A DNA stretch of 64,000 nt from Cacajao melanocephalus (GCA_963573385.1 CAUYLG010071650.1:18745-82744), one strand, 5' to 3'. Shown: positions 14,128 to 25,700, numbered from the stretch's first letter. Notes: generated by a model not told the origin, from the sequence alone. Program-made: numbers and translations.

Positions 14128-14503
14128 AAGCAGAGAGAGAGAGAGATAAGGGAGTGTGAGAGGGTCTGTAGAAGGGACCTCATAGCAAGGACCAGAGTGG
14201 CCTCTTGGAGCTGAAAGTAGTCCTTGGCCAACAGCTAGCAAGACAGTGAGACCTCAGTCATACAACCTCAAGGAGATTAATTCTGCTAATAACCTGAGGG
14301 ACCATAGAAGTGCCTATTTACCTAGTGTAGCCTCCTGATGACGATGCAGCTAGCTAACACCTTTAGTGCGGCCTCATGACACCTTGAAGAATGAACCTGG
14401 TGCTCAGATACCTGACCTACAAACACTATGTGATGATGAATATGTGGTATATTGAAATAAAGTGGTAATTTGCTACATAGCAATGGAAGACAAATACATC
14501 TTT

Positions 14504-15067
14504 CTAAAATTTATTTTAAAGAAAAAATCAGTCTCAGCTGGGCTAGATAGAAAAAGGAAACAGACTCTGCCTTTCTTCAGATGCTGTTTGAGAAGTCAAA
14601 ACCTTAAAACACTTCATAATGAGTTAAAAGGAACATTCCCATTTGTCCAGGATCTGTTTTTACAAAGATATGACTCCCTTCAATAGTTTAAGTTGTCATC
14701 TCTGATCCATTCTTTGAGAGAGAATTCCAAGGGAAAGCTTTTGGTTCCCTGAAACCATTGGAAACCCCTAAACATACCTAAAAAGGGGGTAGGGGGCAGC
14801 TAACACCGTGAGTGTCATTGGAAGCTTTTAATAAGGAAGATCTGAGCTGGAGGTTGGCTCCTGAGCAGGTCCACATCTCTCTTAGCTGAGGTTCCATTTT
14901 TCTTGGGAAAGTGGCCAGTCTTTCAAAGATGCAAGGCCCCTTCCAGAAGGAAAGTTACCTTGAAGGTTCCACTCCAGCCCCAGTGTTATTTGTCTTATAG
15001 GTGACAAGGTTTCATCTTTTCCATTACTTGCACCCTAGGGATTCAAGGTATGTGCCTATTCAATCAC
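14504..15067. other. Unassigned sequence
   Basis: No gene or repeat recognised. The 74-residue plus-strand frame at 14462-14686 starts inside the LTR and shows no domain. Confidence 0.4.
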
Positions 15068-15140
15068 ATCATTCATTCATCAAACTCTCATTGAGCTGTT
15101 AACGTAAAGAAGTCTGTTCTCAGCTCTAGGGGGCCAGGAA
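15068..15140 (-). repeat. Short L2 3'-end remnant, antisense
   Basis: ATTCATTCATCAAACTCTCATTGAGC, then a region like the antisense of the L2 3'UTR (TCTGTTCTCAGCTCTAGGGGGCCAGG). It is short and divergent; a MIR-like origin is possible. Confidence 0.4.
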
Positions 15141-15324
15141 TGAACTAAACCCCTGTACTGCAGGAGGAGGAAGGACTTGATGTTGACACTAGCACTTCAT
15201 AATAATTAATAAGCACCAATATTTTCCAAAGGCTGAGTGTGTCCTAGGAGGGGGGCTAAGAGGACCCATATGCCAAGCCCCGTTTACGCTACCCCAGGTG
15301 AATCGCATTCAAAGGTACTTTCCA

Positions 15325-15440
15325 AAAGGGCAGAGGCTGGGTCTAATTTGATTGCTGGGGAACCCCTTGTGTCCCCACAATGCTTGGAACACGGTGGAGA
15401 CCTCAAGGTGTATTTCTTGTGAATGAATGAATGAATGATA
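15325..15440 (+). repeat. L2 LINE 3' end, sense
   Basis: GGGCAGAGGCTGGGTCTAATTTG, then TGTCCCCACAATGCTTGGAACACGGTGGAGACCTCAAGGTG, ending in the (GAAT)n tail TGAATGAATGAATGAATGA. This is the standard L2 3' terminus. Confidence 0.8.
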
Positions 15441-15454
15441 CGATCATAACTGTT

Positions 15455-15590
15455 AACTGCTTAGATATTAGTGTTATGGTCATTTCCTTTCATGAGGAGC
15501 CTGAGACTTCAGACCAGTTAAATAATTCATCCCCGATAGCCGAAACCCAGATTCCTTCCCTATCAGACCGCAGTGCCATCTCCTTGGCCC
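15455..15590 (-). repeat. MIR SINE fragment, antisense
   Basis: ATATTAGTGTTATGGTCATTTCC, CATGAGGAGCCTGAGACTTCAGA, CCAGTTAAATAATTCATCCC and CCGAAACCCAGATTCC follow the antisense MIR core. It lies directly against the left edge of the CpG-rich segment. Confidence 0.65.
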
Positions 15591-15609
15591 TACAGAGCAC
15601 TCCAGTTGG

Positions 15610-16340
15610 AACCTCGGCCCACAGAGGAGCCGTCTGTGAACAGTGAGGCTCGCCGCGGGCGCCCTCTGTCGGCGCTCGGGTGGAGGCGCAGCGGCCCCAC
15701 GAGCAGACGCGCAGGTGAGCGGACCCGCTCAGGGGTGCCAGCAGGTGCGTGGCCCCGGGGGACAGGAAGGGGGAGCAGGGCATGGGCTGACTACGTCGGC
15801 CCCAAATTCTCTGCCTATCCTTACATGTTTGCTTTCATATTTGGAGGTGCTGAGCGCGCACCTTCAATGGGACCTGGATATCACCTGTGGATTTCAGGGC
15901 AGTCATTCTTGAGACCTCTTGTACCTCGGGAGGGCTCTTGGCCTCTTTAAGGAGCCAAGCGTCGGGGGCGCACTTGGGGAGGAGCAGGAGAACTTGAGTT
16001 AAGAATTGTCCCCGGGTTGGAACCAGAGGCAGCGGGAAGCCAGCAAGGGCGAGGCTCTTTCTAGGAATTCTAGGTCCATCGCTTCCCTCAGGGGAAGAGG
16101 GAGGAAGTGGCCTTGGGACGTGAAGTTGCCTTTGGGACAACGGCCAGAACCTGCGACGCAGGCGCGGCCCAAATGAATGAGAAGCGGGGACCTTGGCTCC
16201 CTTCCTTCCGAACCTTCTTTGTTCCAGTCCCGCCTGGCTGCGCAGGCCGTGCACTCCCCGAGCTTCAGGGAACCTGTTTGCTGAAGATAATCACATCCCA
16301 CTGATACTTGGGTTATTCTCCTCACGCCGACGTAGTTAGG
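15610..16340. promoter_or_regulatory. CpG-rich segment (candidate CpG-island promoter) with splice-donor-like sites
   Basis: By hand count there are about 20 CpGs in 15610-15810 and roughly 47 across the segment, against very few anywhere else in the window. A rough observed/expected ratio is about 0.75 at near 58% GC. On the plus strand, two good donor-like sites follow the densest part: GCAG|GTGAGC with GT at 15714-15715 and GCAG|GTGCGT with GT at 15744-15745. These could end a first exon of an unseen transcript. The overlapping frames of 65-139 residues on both strands have no recognisable domain and are expected in CpG-rich DNA because stop codons are rare there. Whether a transcript starts here, and in which direction, cannot be decided from sequence. 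Confidence 0.6.
15659..15672 (-). promoter_or_regulatory. CTCF-like motif, minus orientation
   Basis: GCGCCCTCTGTCGG on the plus strand is CCGACAGAGGGCGC on the minus strand. Against the CTCF core CCASYAGRKGGCRS it differs at positions 3 (G for A, a common variant) and 4 (A for S). It sits in the densest CpG stretch, so methylation could affect binding. Motif-only evidence. Confidence 0.45.
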
Positions 16341-17131
16341 CTCTCCCCCGGTGTGGCAGCCTTACTTAATTCTTCTAGTTTCTTTAAAAACACAACATTC
16401 ACCCATATCCAAGGCAAAAGTTACAGTCAAGAAGATCCCTTCTTTCTTTAAAAGTGGCAGCTTTGTTCTGCTTTTAACAAGTAAAATCTGCTTTGGGGAA
16501 TGTTTTTCGCTTCCGCCACACCCATAATTATTTCTATCATTTATCTTTTATTTGGCCTATTGAAATTCTGAGCACACAAAACCAACTTTATTAATTTCTC
16601 TCTCTAAATCTGCATCAAGAAATATTTATCTCTCACTTTTTTCATTGGGATAATATATTCCCTAGATGGTGAAATTTAGCTCCATTTATTAGGAATCAAG
16701 TATAAAAAGACAGATAAAAAGAAAAAGCAGAGGTGGTGAATTATTCTAAAAAGCTGGGACAAAAAATGCAGTTGTCTCCGAGAGTTGGGGGAAGTGGAGT
16801 AGGAAGAGGCCAGGCCGTGGCTCCATGCAGTTCACCGAAAGCAGTTTTGAGGATATTTGATTTGGAACCATTGTTCTTTCTTTTCATAAATCATTGTATT
16901 CCAGATATCGAACACAAGCTTTTAATCCTTTCTACTAAAATGTTTTGTGCCCATTTGAACACTTTTAAATTGAAATTCTAAATTAGTATTCATTGAAAAC
17001 TGGTTTGACACAAAGAAAGGAATATGAATGAAATCTTCTAAGCCTTCTTTGCATTTCCAAGTGCGTGTTCAATTCTTTAGGAAAGTCATTGATATTGGTT
17101 TAGGGACGATTTATTCAATTCCCAAGTGCCA

Positions 17132-17145
17132 CCTCCAGAGGGCAC
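17132..17145 (+). promoter_or_regulatory. CTCF-like motif, plus orientation
   Basis: CCTCCAGAGGGCAC matches the CTCF core CCASYAGRKGGCRS at every position except the third (T for A). It lies about 1.5 kb from the opposite-strand motif at 15659, giving a divergent pair around the CpG-rich segment. Motif-only evidence. Confidence 0.45.
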
Positions 17146-18370
17146 AGCTGTCTCAAAAAAAATTTGTCAGTTTTTTTTTTTTATGAGTTTCTATAGTTTT
17201 GTCCAACTCTTGAGTCAGGGGTCTCTAATGTCTATAATTGTGATTCTTGGTCTCAAACTGGAAATATTGTTATGTAATATATTTAATGTTTATTTAGATG
17301 TTATGGAAATCCATTATTTGCAAACAACTATTTAACATTTATGATATTTTAATTTTAAAAAATTAAAACTGAAACTCAATGTTGTTAATTTGCCCCAACT
17401 TAAAAATCTCTGATTCTCTTCAGTTTTAACTCCAGAGTCAAGCAAACAGCATCCGTTATTTTTTTAATGTATTAAAAAGTTTATTTGCTTGACTTTATAT
17501 TCCCAAGAGTTTGCACTCAAGGCCTTAAGTCTCCTTAAAAGGTATGAAATGTGCTCTATCTTCCATGTAATATTATTTTGTATTTGGTTGTATTTGGTGC
17601 TCAATGTGTCATACTTGCAGAGTATGGTATTATGTTCAGAGTAAATGCCTTGGCAGCGTTTTACTCTCGAATCTACACAAGATGTCTGGGGGATTTATTT
17701 TTGCAACGTCTAAATTTATGGTGACTATTTATTCAAAAATGATTTTATTCATTTATAGAGGTGGGAAAGCTGATATGAATTTGCTCAGAAAAGAATGGCA
17801 TCATTTTCTTTCAGAATGTATATTAAACAATTCACTGTCTTCCTCCTTTGTCTCAGGCACCTCTGCTGTGTTTAGTGTGAAATTGAATTGTGTAAAGCTA
17901 AAAATCTAAGAAGAGAAAGCACGAAGGGTTCAGGCAATGATTTACATATGTTTCTTTCCTATGTTTTCTTTCCAGCTTTCACTTGCTGCTCACTTTGGGC
18001 TGTTTTTCTTTTCCTGTTATTTATTTTTTTTCCCCCTAGTTAACGCTATACGCAAAGAAGTTGGCCACAGGGCATGAAAGGGACTGTTTGGAAGTATTTA
18101 AAACTGTTTACTATCTATTTAAAAGAAAAAGCTTTTTAGGTTTTGGAAGCTTATTTCCATACTGGCATGTAAAATTGTGGAAACGAATACAGGGTAGGTG
18201 TTGAAGGTGTTTAACTTTCGTGTTTGTGTCTTCCAAAATGGGAAGGAGAGAGAGCAGCCACCAGAAGAGAGTGTGTTCTGTAAGAAATCATGCTATGGAA
18301 ATGTTGTTCGTTAAATGTGTAGAAGAATTGAGAGAGGGCTTGAAGAAATATCCCTGAAGTCAAGTTAAGC

Positions 18371-18400
18371 TACAGATGAGCCATTCAGAGCTCATCTGTA
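18371..18400. other. Perfect inverted repeat, 11-bp arms, 8-base loop
   Basis: TACAGATGAGC and GCTCATCTGTA flank the loop CATTCAGA. The arms are exact reverse complements and do not extend further. The stem is too short to resemble a microRNA precursor. It could equally be a pair of E-box-like half-elements (CAGATG / CATCTG), the bHLH site type CANNTG. Confidence 0.85.
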
Positions 18401-21400
18401 TGGAGCGGAAGTCAATTAGCAAATCCATGCATGTATCCCTCTTTCATTTCAATTCAAAAGACTAAATGTTAGCTTAATGATTTATTCCATGGCCTCATGT
18501 ATTAGTCTAGTTTCCTTGTGTATTAGTCTAGTCAGTAAGACTGTGGAAGATCTTTCATAACAAGAAAACACATCAGATATATATTTTTTTCTCTATTCCA
18601 CCAGTAAGTAGCCTTCTGTTTAACCAAAAATATCTTCCATAAATAGGTATCAATGCACTGGTCACCTATGGAATTGCTGATCAAGACCATTCCCATTTAG
18701 AGAATGCCAGACTTGAAATTTTAAGGCATACAGAAAATCCAAAGTGCTTTTCTCCATCTGTCTCCATGAGGCTCATGGCATTTTCTTAGGTGAATAGATA
18801 TGGACTGAAATCTGATAGGTAATTTGCAAGGCATTATCATAAGCATTTGGGACTTTTGGTGCTATCTTTCTTTTGATTTAGAGAATAAATTTGAAGGTAG
18901 TATAGTGGAAAGAATTCACAGGATGATGAAGTTACATAAAATATTTGAAATGGAAGGCTCAGGAAACCAAATGCTTCAGCAAAGCAGAGACAACTAAAAT
19001 AAACATATACTCTCCCTCTTACTCTTCCCCCACTAATGTATCTTAGAACTTTACTTATTCATCTGTAAATGTTGCCTGTTCCATATGTGATCCTATACCG
19101 TTGAAGGCGAATGACCCAGGAGAGCCTTGAGAAGTGGACATCTGTCAGCGGATGTGCTTAAGCAGAGGTTATCAGGAATGTGCCTGGGGTGCTTCCCAAC
19201 TATGGAGGAACTATGGAGGAAGGTTTTATTCGGTGACATCTAAAGTCACCTGTCAATCAATATGTTTTGTGATTGTTCATTGAACTTGCATTAGATTCAT
19301 TTTATTAGAATCTAAGACAGCTTTACAGATGCCAAAGCATCGTAAGGAAATGTGAGATGAAGACCAACAAGCTAAAAGTATGGCATCATTAGATTAAAGG
19401 TGGGTTATCCCAATTCAGGGTCTTATTTCTTGGTCAGTACTGACTGTGAGCCTAAGGATGTGTGTTAATTACATGGGTAGTACAAATTTTCTGTCTCTGG
19501 CAGTTGAGTCTAGTTTGCAGTGTTTGTAATTCTAATTCGATTAGAAATGCATTCAAAGAGCTAATGTTATTTGCAAGAATTTAGAAGTAAATTTCTTAGC
19601 AAAATAAATGAAACTTTGGTAGAGTGAATCATAACCTAATTTTAAAAAGCTGTATGTTCTTCTATTAGCTTTGCTTAAAGTCAGGCAGAACTTTCGGGAA
19701 TTCTAGTGTGGCTACAGAATCCGTGTTCTCACTGTCTGACTTAATTCAGGATCTGTGTTAAAATTTTTCTTCACCCAGCTACAACCACAGTCTCTAAAGA
19801 CGATTCATTTATTTAAAAAGTCGATAATCTAAACAGTTCCTATTTTTCCCTTCTTGTTGTCAAGGCCTCCCCTGGTTGCCTGTATATCCATGTAGATTAA
19901 TGAATTCCTAGTCAGGGGCAGCATCTAATTCTGTGTTGCAGATGGCGTGTAATGCATTATTGATGTTCAATAAACATCCAAACAATAGTACTATCACCTT
20001 CCCTTGGTTACATTCAGTGATTTTAGCCCAGTGTAGTCATGGGCTGACTTCATGCAATCAGAACCAGAAAGCTGGGACGATACTCTTGTGTTTAATGTGA
20101 GTGGCCTCCTGGTGGCACTAGCGAGACACCTCCTTTGCACAGAAAGGCCACACATTTGGCAGGCAGAAAAGATCCAGGATCCCGGATCCCCAAGTCACAT
20201 CCTGCCTTTTCAAAGTCGATTTGATTACATTTGTTGTGGTGTGGACAGGTTCCTACAGTTTATCTTCCGTCTCAGAAAGTGGTTTGGGGCTGGGAACACA
20301 CATTCTTGTGTTAATTCCTGAGGTGACACTTTTAAGTCCCCATGTTTGATTTTCCACAGTTCCAGAAAGAATGATTTTTGACTCTTTGATCCTATAAGAA
20401 AAATCCGATTGTTTTTCTCTCTGGCAGTTCATACCGATGGCTTTTGTTCTCTCATCATTTTAGCAGGTATTTTCTTTCTTAAGCAATCCAGAGTCATGGA
20501 AGGGGGAGGTCCATTAGGACACTGTAATAATATATATAAATAACAAGCTGGTGGGATTACAACTATAGCATAGTGATTCTTAGAGCAAAAACTGGTTATG
20601 GTTATCGAGCTAGAGTGCTGTTTTGCACGGTCCAGAACTCTTTTAATGTCACGTCTGTTCCATTTTTTACTTTTAAAACCCTCTTCTCCTTGCTAAGAAG
20701 AGACAACACAGGCTAAGGAATAAAATGAGCTGGACGCGTTTCATTTAGTTAGGTACCCTCCTTACCCTTTGGTCCTTCTGGTGTTTTTCAACCCCTCTAG
20801 TTTAATAATGTTACTTGGAGAATTCAAGACAACCTGAAAAAGCAAAACAATGCAAGGAAGAAGGGCAGCGACAATGACAATGAACTGAGCTCTCTAGGCT
20901 GTTCACAGAATAGCAGCAAAGACAAAGAACTTTTTTTCCGCTTTAGAAAAGCTGCCATTACCTTTCCTCTCTTTCAGACCCTTTTCTTCCTGTGCTTGGC
21001 TTCCTTGCAGCTTTTAGCATCTTTTCATGAATGGCTATTTTACCTTCTCTTTTTTAATCAATAAATAAGATGATGTTACTGTTACTAATGTACTATTTGA
21101 AAATAGAGGTTTTAAAGTGGCACTCTTGAAGATTTTAGAATAACTGCAATTTTACGTCTCTTCTTTTTTTTTTCACCTATTGAACCTGATTTTTTTCTAA
21201 ACCAGACTGTTTTGCCTAGTTTTTTTACTGCAGGTTTTTTAAAGAAAAGGATAATTGAAAGTTGTTCTACATATACAGCTTCTTTTTTACAAAAAAATCA
21301 TGTTTCTCAGTGAAAAACAACAACCCCGAAATGAAAGGCAGCTTTAGTAAGACCAGAACAGATTCACAAAGTAGAGCTGACATCCTAAAGGGAGAGGGGA

Positions 21401-22571
21401 GAAACGCTAACGTCCCAAGTCATCAGTTTGGGCCATTTCAGTGCTAAATGACAGGATCAAGAAGAAAAATTTTGAAATTGATTTTTAAGACTGTCTGAAA
21501 AAGAAGACTGAAATGAATATTAAATGATTTCTTTGGGGCTGTCAGGAGTAATAATGGAAGAAGAGACAGGCCCATCTTGCTACTGATGGTAGGATCAGGG
21601 AATTTAGAGTCAAGGCAGATTGGATATGAAGTTCTGTCTCCGATTTTTAAGAAATGTTAATGAATAGAAGAAAAAAGAAGCAGCAAAGGCCTCTGATGTG
21701 AGTAGTTATGAGCTGGAGAGAGAAGAGAAAAGATACAGCATCATACGTGTTAGGAAAGAGATACCATGATGAACATGTGTCAGGCTCTGTATTTTATACG
21801 GATAAAAGAATAGCCCCTTCCCTGGGAGGGTGTGCTGCATAAGATGTGGATATGGGGATGGATTTGTCTGAACACATCAGTGCTCTCTCCCACTCCGTCC
21901 CCACCAAAAGCCATGCACATTTATCAGTTGGCTGGTTAGAGTGGGGTTCCAGACTGGCTGCTGAACAAGCCCATATGGCATGAGGGTTGGATTTATGTTT
22001 TTGGTCTCATTAGCACCATGTTGGAACCAACAGAGTTAGCTGACTAATTAATACAGAGATGCATTGGGTGTTCTCTGGGATTTGGAATCAGTTTCCCTTA
22101 AATTAGCCATGTCAATTACCACAAGTCCATAGATACCAAGAGTTGGAAAACGATCTGGCAGGATTTAAAAACAGATAGGGAAACAGATAATTTGAATAAA
22201 AATAGAAAAGAACACCGATTTTACCAGGATTGTGCTTTTTCAGCACATAAATTCTAACCATCCAAAGCTTTGTGAAGGACTGATAACAACATTTTGATAC
22301 ATTACTTTTTCTATGATTTGTTTTCAAATATTTTTTAATTCAATTTTTTTCTGTTCTCTGAATACATGGGCTAAACAAACATAATCTTCAGCTTTAGACT
22401 TACCATTTTTCAAACGGACAGCAAGCATTAATTCCCCTATCTTTTGGAAGGAGTATCCCAGTTTCTTTTTTGGAAACAAATCTGTCTTTTCTTTGTCTTA
22501 CGGAATTGTACATCAAGGTACCTGGCCTTTTGTAAGCCATGAGGTGGGCAGTTCTTTTATTAAATCTAAGC

Positions 22572-22769
22572 CAGAGGTTCTCAACTAGGGGTAATTTTGC
22601 CTACTAGTGGACACTGGGCAAAGTCTAGAGACATTCTGTCTCAGCTGGTAGGGGTGCTACTGGCGTGTAGTGTGTAGAGGACATGGGTGCCACTAAATAT
22701 TCTACAATGCACAGGACAGCCCCACCTACACCAAGGAATTATCTGGTCCAAAATGTCAGTAGTGTCAAC
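22572..22769 (+). mobile_element. MER5A-type hAT (Charlie) MITE
   Basis: Begins at the terminal-repeat motif CAGAGGTTCTCAACTAGGGG. It continues TTTTGCCTACTAGTGGACACTGGGCAAAGTCTAGAGACATT, GGTAGGGGTGCTACTGGCG, TACAATGCACAGGACAGCCCC and AAAATGTCAGTAGTGTCAA. The distal terminal repeat (expected GGTTGAGAA..) is missing, so the copy is 3'-truncated or decayed. Non-autonomous, with no coding sequence. Confidence 0.92.
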
Positions 22770-25700
22770 AGGACCCTCTCTTCTGGAATTCAGAAACTTC
22801 AGTGATATAAGCAACAAACTCAAAAAATGACTTGAACTTATTTATTCGAGTAGCAACACTTAGTTAAGACTGTCAAGTTGTTCCTGCTAGCTAGGCCTCC
22901 TCAGACCTTTCTTCATTCCTACTTTTGTCTGTGCTGGGGTCTGCAGCCTTTCGATCTGTTCTGTGAGCTCCACTTTACCCCCTTTGATACAGTCTTTTTT
23001 CCCTTTAATTAGCCAGGGAAATTATCTGTTGCTTGCAATCAAAGAGCTCTAAAGTGATGTGGAATAGTGGACAGTTTGTTAACATACATTCGTCAACTGG
23101 CACCTTCTAAGTAGACAGTACCTTACAAATCTTATATATGGTTCTTACGTAGCTTTCTGGTGGTTGACGGTCAAGTTAGAGCAAACAGAAGCAGTAGAGA
23201 AGAGAACCCCATACATATTAGGTTTCTTGCCTTGACCTCCAGGGACCTAGGGCAAGCGACCACTGCAGTGATGAGCAGAATCAATACAGCAAATGATTGC
23301 CTGGGAATTCACTGCAAAGCAGGGAAATAAAACATTTTCCAGGCTGGTAGGGCATCAATGGCTGCAGATCAAGTGAAAATCCTGAAGAGGAAGATTAAAA
23401 AAAATAAAGTGACCCACCATTTTTTAAACAATGTCTGTCTTTGACCTCCTTGGGCTGTTTTGCACAATATCTAAGCCAGGGGCTACAGATAAAGAATTTC
23501 TTTTCCTTTTAAAAAATCATTCTTCTCATTTTAAGCTTCATTTAAAAATGATGAAAGCACAGATGATAATACCTTACTCCCAGACAGAGAAATTTTCTTT
23601 AAAGATTTTTAAACAGCGCTGACACCGAGCTTGGTGCTCTGTTTGATTAAACAGGAGAACTTTCTTCAAATTGAGATGATCCAGTGAACATAGTCACTTG
23701 ATTACCACGGCTGGAATGGGACTGTACGTGGCTACCTGCATCTGTTTAGCTGCTGGAGACCTTGGGGGCTGCCTCATAAAAAGACCTGTTTTCTTGGAAG
23801 CTTTTCTTTCGCTAAGTGCATGGGTTGGAATATGTTAAACTGTTCTTCAGTGAACAAAATCATAAAAATATGTGAGCATACAAATAGAGGATTCGTGTCT
23901 GAGCTCTCATGAGGTTCATTGTGCTTCCAAGACAAGGCTTCTTTTTTTTTTAAGATGCCAGCAAAATGCCATGGTATTTTATTTTTGTCTCCGGTAAATT
24001 GCTCTGGAAACTTAAACAAATTAAACATCCTGTTTTGTGTTTCTGAGACTCACTGGGGAAACTCAATCTCTTTAGTCTGAAGTTTCAGGAGGGAAGGAAC
24101 ATCAGAATATAAGATATTGTTTATAATCACCTTTTTGAAATGGTTATGCCTATGCTGGCGTGAAGGGAGGTGCATAGGCCATTCAGTATCACCTGGAACA
24201 TGCAGTTCTGTTTATTATCTAAAGAAGAAGAAAACAAATTTGAAGTTTTTGGAGGTGTAAGTGTGTGTGTGTGCGTGTGTGTGTTTTGTTATGCTGTACA
24301 ATGCGAAACCTGTTCTGTTACATTTTTTATTTTAAGAATTGACTTCTAGCATAATATATTAGTTATACTCAGTTAAAATCCATTGTTCTAGTCATTTTGA
24401 GACAAATTTAAACGTAAATCTTCATAAAGGAATAATTAATGATCATCATTCCAACCAAGCAACGTGACCGAAATTAACAACTAGAACTTGGGGGTTGCCT
24501 TTGGAATTAATGGGGCTTTGTTTTCCATGAGTTCCCAATTATTGAAAAATATTTTCCTGCATTGCCTTTGTTGGTTAAATGGAAACAGCTATCCTTCCCT
24601 CCCCAACATTCACAGGATTTTTCTGGATTACAGTATTGCTTCCCTTTGATTCCTTCCTGCTCAGAAGAATGAAACAGTCTGGAAGGCCAGACAACTGGGC
24701 TTGTGCTCCTAGACCTGAGGGTAAAATTAGCCTAAATGACTAATTTTAGTGCTTCTTGCTTTCAATGGGGTCTTCTTGACAATAGAACTGTCTGGCTTGG
24801 TTGCTTTTCATGAAAACATCTTAACCCTCCCCCCTGCCCCCACCTGCTTGAACTCTCAGTTGAAATATTACATTTAAAGGCCAAACAGAACCCAAATGAA
24901 TGGATGATAGCAGCACCTTTCAAATGTCACTTAAGAAAAAAATCTATGAACTGAAAGCTCAAGTCCTTTGGGAAGGAACAGAAATGAACTGACTGTCACC
25001 TTTCTCCTCCCTCCTCCTTCTGCAGAAATATTGGCTTCCGCTTTCTCTGCTCTCTCCCCATTTTCTCCTTCCCTTCTGTCCTCCCCCCATTGCCTCCCAC
25101 ATACCTGAGTAATATGAAATTCTGGTTTGGGTGTATGCCCTGGAGGCTGAACTATGCAAGAAGTGTCATCCGTGGAGGTGTTTCCTTTTGGAATGTCATT
25201 GTTTAACTCCAGGGTCCTGTTATTCTTGTGTGAATGAAATGTCAGAAAAGAAATTCACCATGTAATTTCCCAGGCATTGACAGGGCTTTGCCATCTGCCA
25301 TTGGATCGTGGTTTTACCTTTGGTTCCCTGCCATGTTTAGGGTTTTGACCTATCCCTTTGAGTCCTGGTAATTTTACCTCTCAATATAGCTTCCGACGGA
25401 GGTCTCTGCTGCCAAGTATGACTTTTATAACTTTAGGGAAGGAAGTGAGTTCTTTTATAGACTGCTTATTATTATTTTTAAAACTTCAAGTGTCATGAAC
25501 CCTGTCACTTGTACAGTGTTGGCTTGTGATTAATTTCGTGTGTATTATCTGTTTTCATCCTCAGTGTTTGGGCATGAGAAAGGGCTGCATTGCACAAAAG
25601 TCTCAGTCTCGCTTTTGAAATGTAGGGCTGAGCTCTGTTTGCTGAAAGAGGCGGTTTAGAGGAGAAGAACTGGTGTAGGAAGAGAAAAAAATTGTAATGG

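Larger units (their letters stand above)
13408..14498 (+). repeat. MLT1-type MaLR LTR, sense, split twice
   Basis: The outer LTR begins near AAAATTCTAAGATGACTTGCAAGATTCCCACCCC. It resumes at 13829 with TGTATAATCCCCTCCGCTGTGAATAGG and resumes again after 14127 with CCTCTTGGAGCTGAAAGTAG, GTCATACAACCTCAAGGAGATTAATTCTGC and GTGGTAATTTGCTACATAGCAATGG. A 5-bp TCTTT at 13403-13407 and 14499-14503 fits a retroviral-type target duplication and fixes the edges. Two younger insertions sit inside it. No internal gag/pol sequence is present, so it is a solo LTR. Confidence 0.88.
16341..22571. other. Repeat-poor unassigned block
   Basis: About 6.2 kb in which I recognise no Alu, L1, L2, MIR, LTR or DNA transposon, unlike every other stretch of this size in the window. 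It is AT-rich with many T runs. Small frames at 16733, 17126, 17604, 20052, 21262 and 22112 (60-101 residues) show no domain I know. It contains a CTCF-like motif (17132-17145), a perfect 11-bp-arm stem-loop (18371-18400) and a 13-bp direct repeat (18499-18511 and 18520-18532). Depletion of old repeats can mark constrained non-coding DNA; that is inference. Confidence 0.5.

Noticed and set aside
15573..16325. Overlapping frames of 65-139 residues on both strands in the CpG-rich segment
   Set aside because: CpG-rich DNA is poor in stop codons in all frames. No domain, and both strands are equally open.
20105..20118. CTCF-like CCTCCTGGTGGCAC
   Set aside because: Lacks the strongly conserved A of the AG core and also differs at position 3, so the match is too weak to report as a site.
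20052..20321. 89-residue plus-strand frame in the repeat-poor block
   Set aside because: No recognisable domain, no splice context; expected by chance.
25000..25030. Strong pyrimidine tract ending in CAG, a splice-acceptor look-alike
   Set aside because: The downstream sequence is itself more pyrimidine tract, with no good donor or open frame forming an exon.
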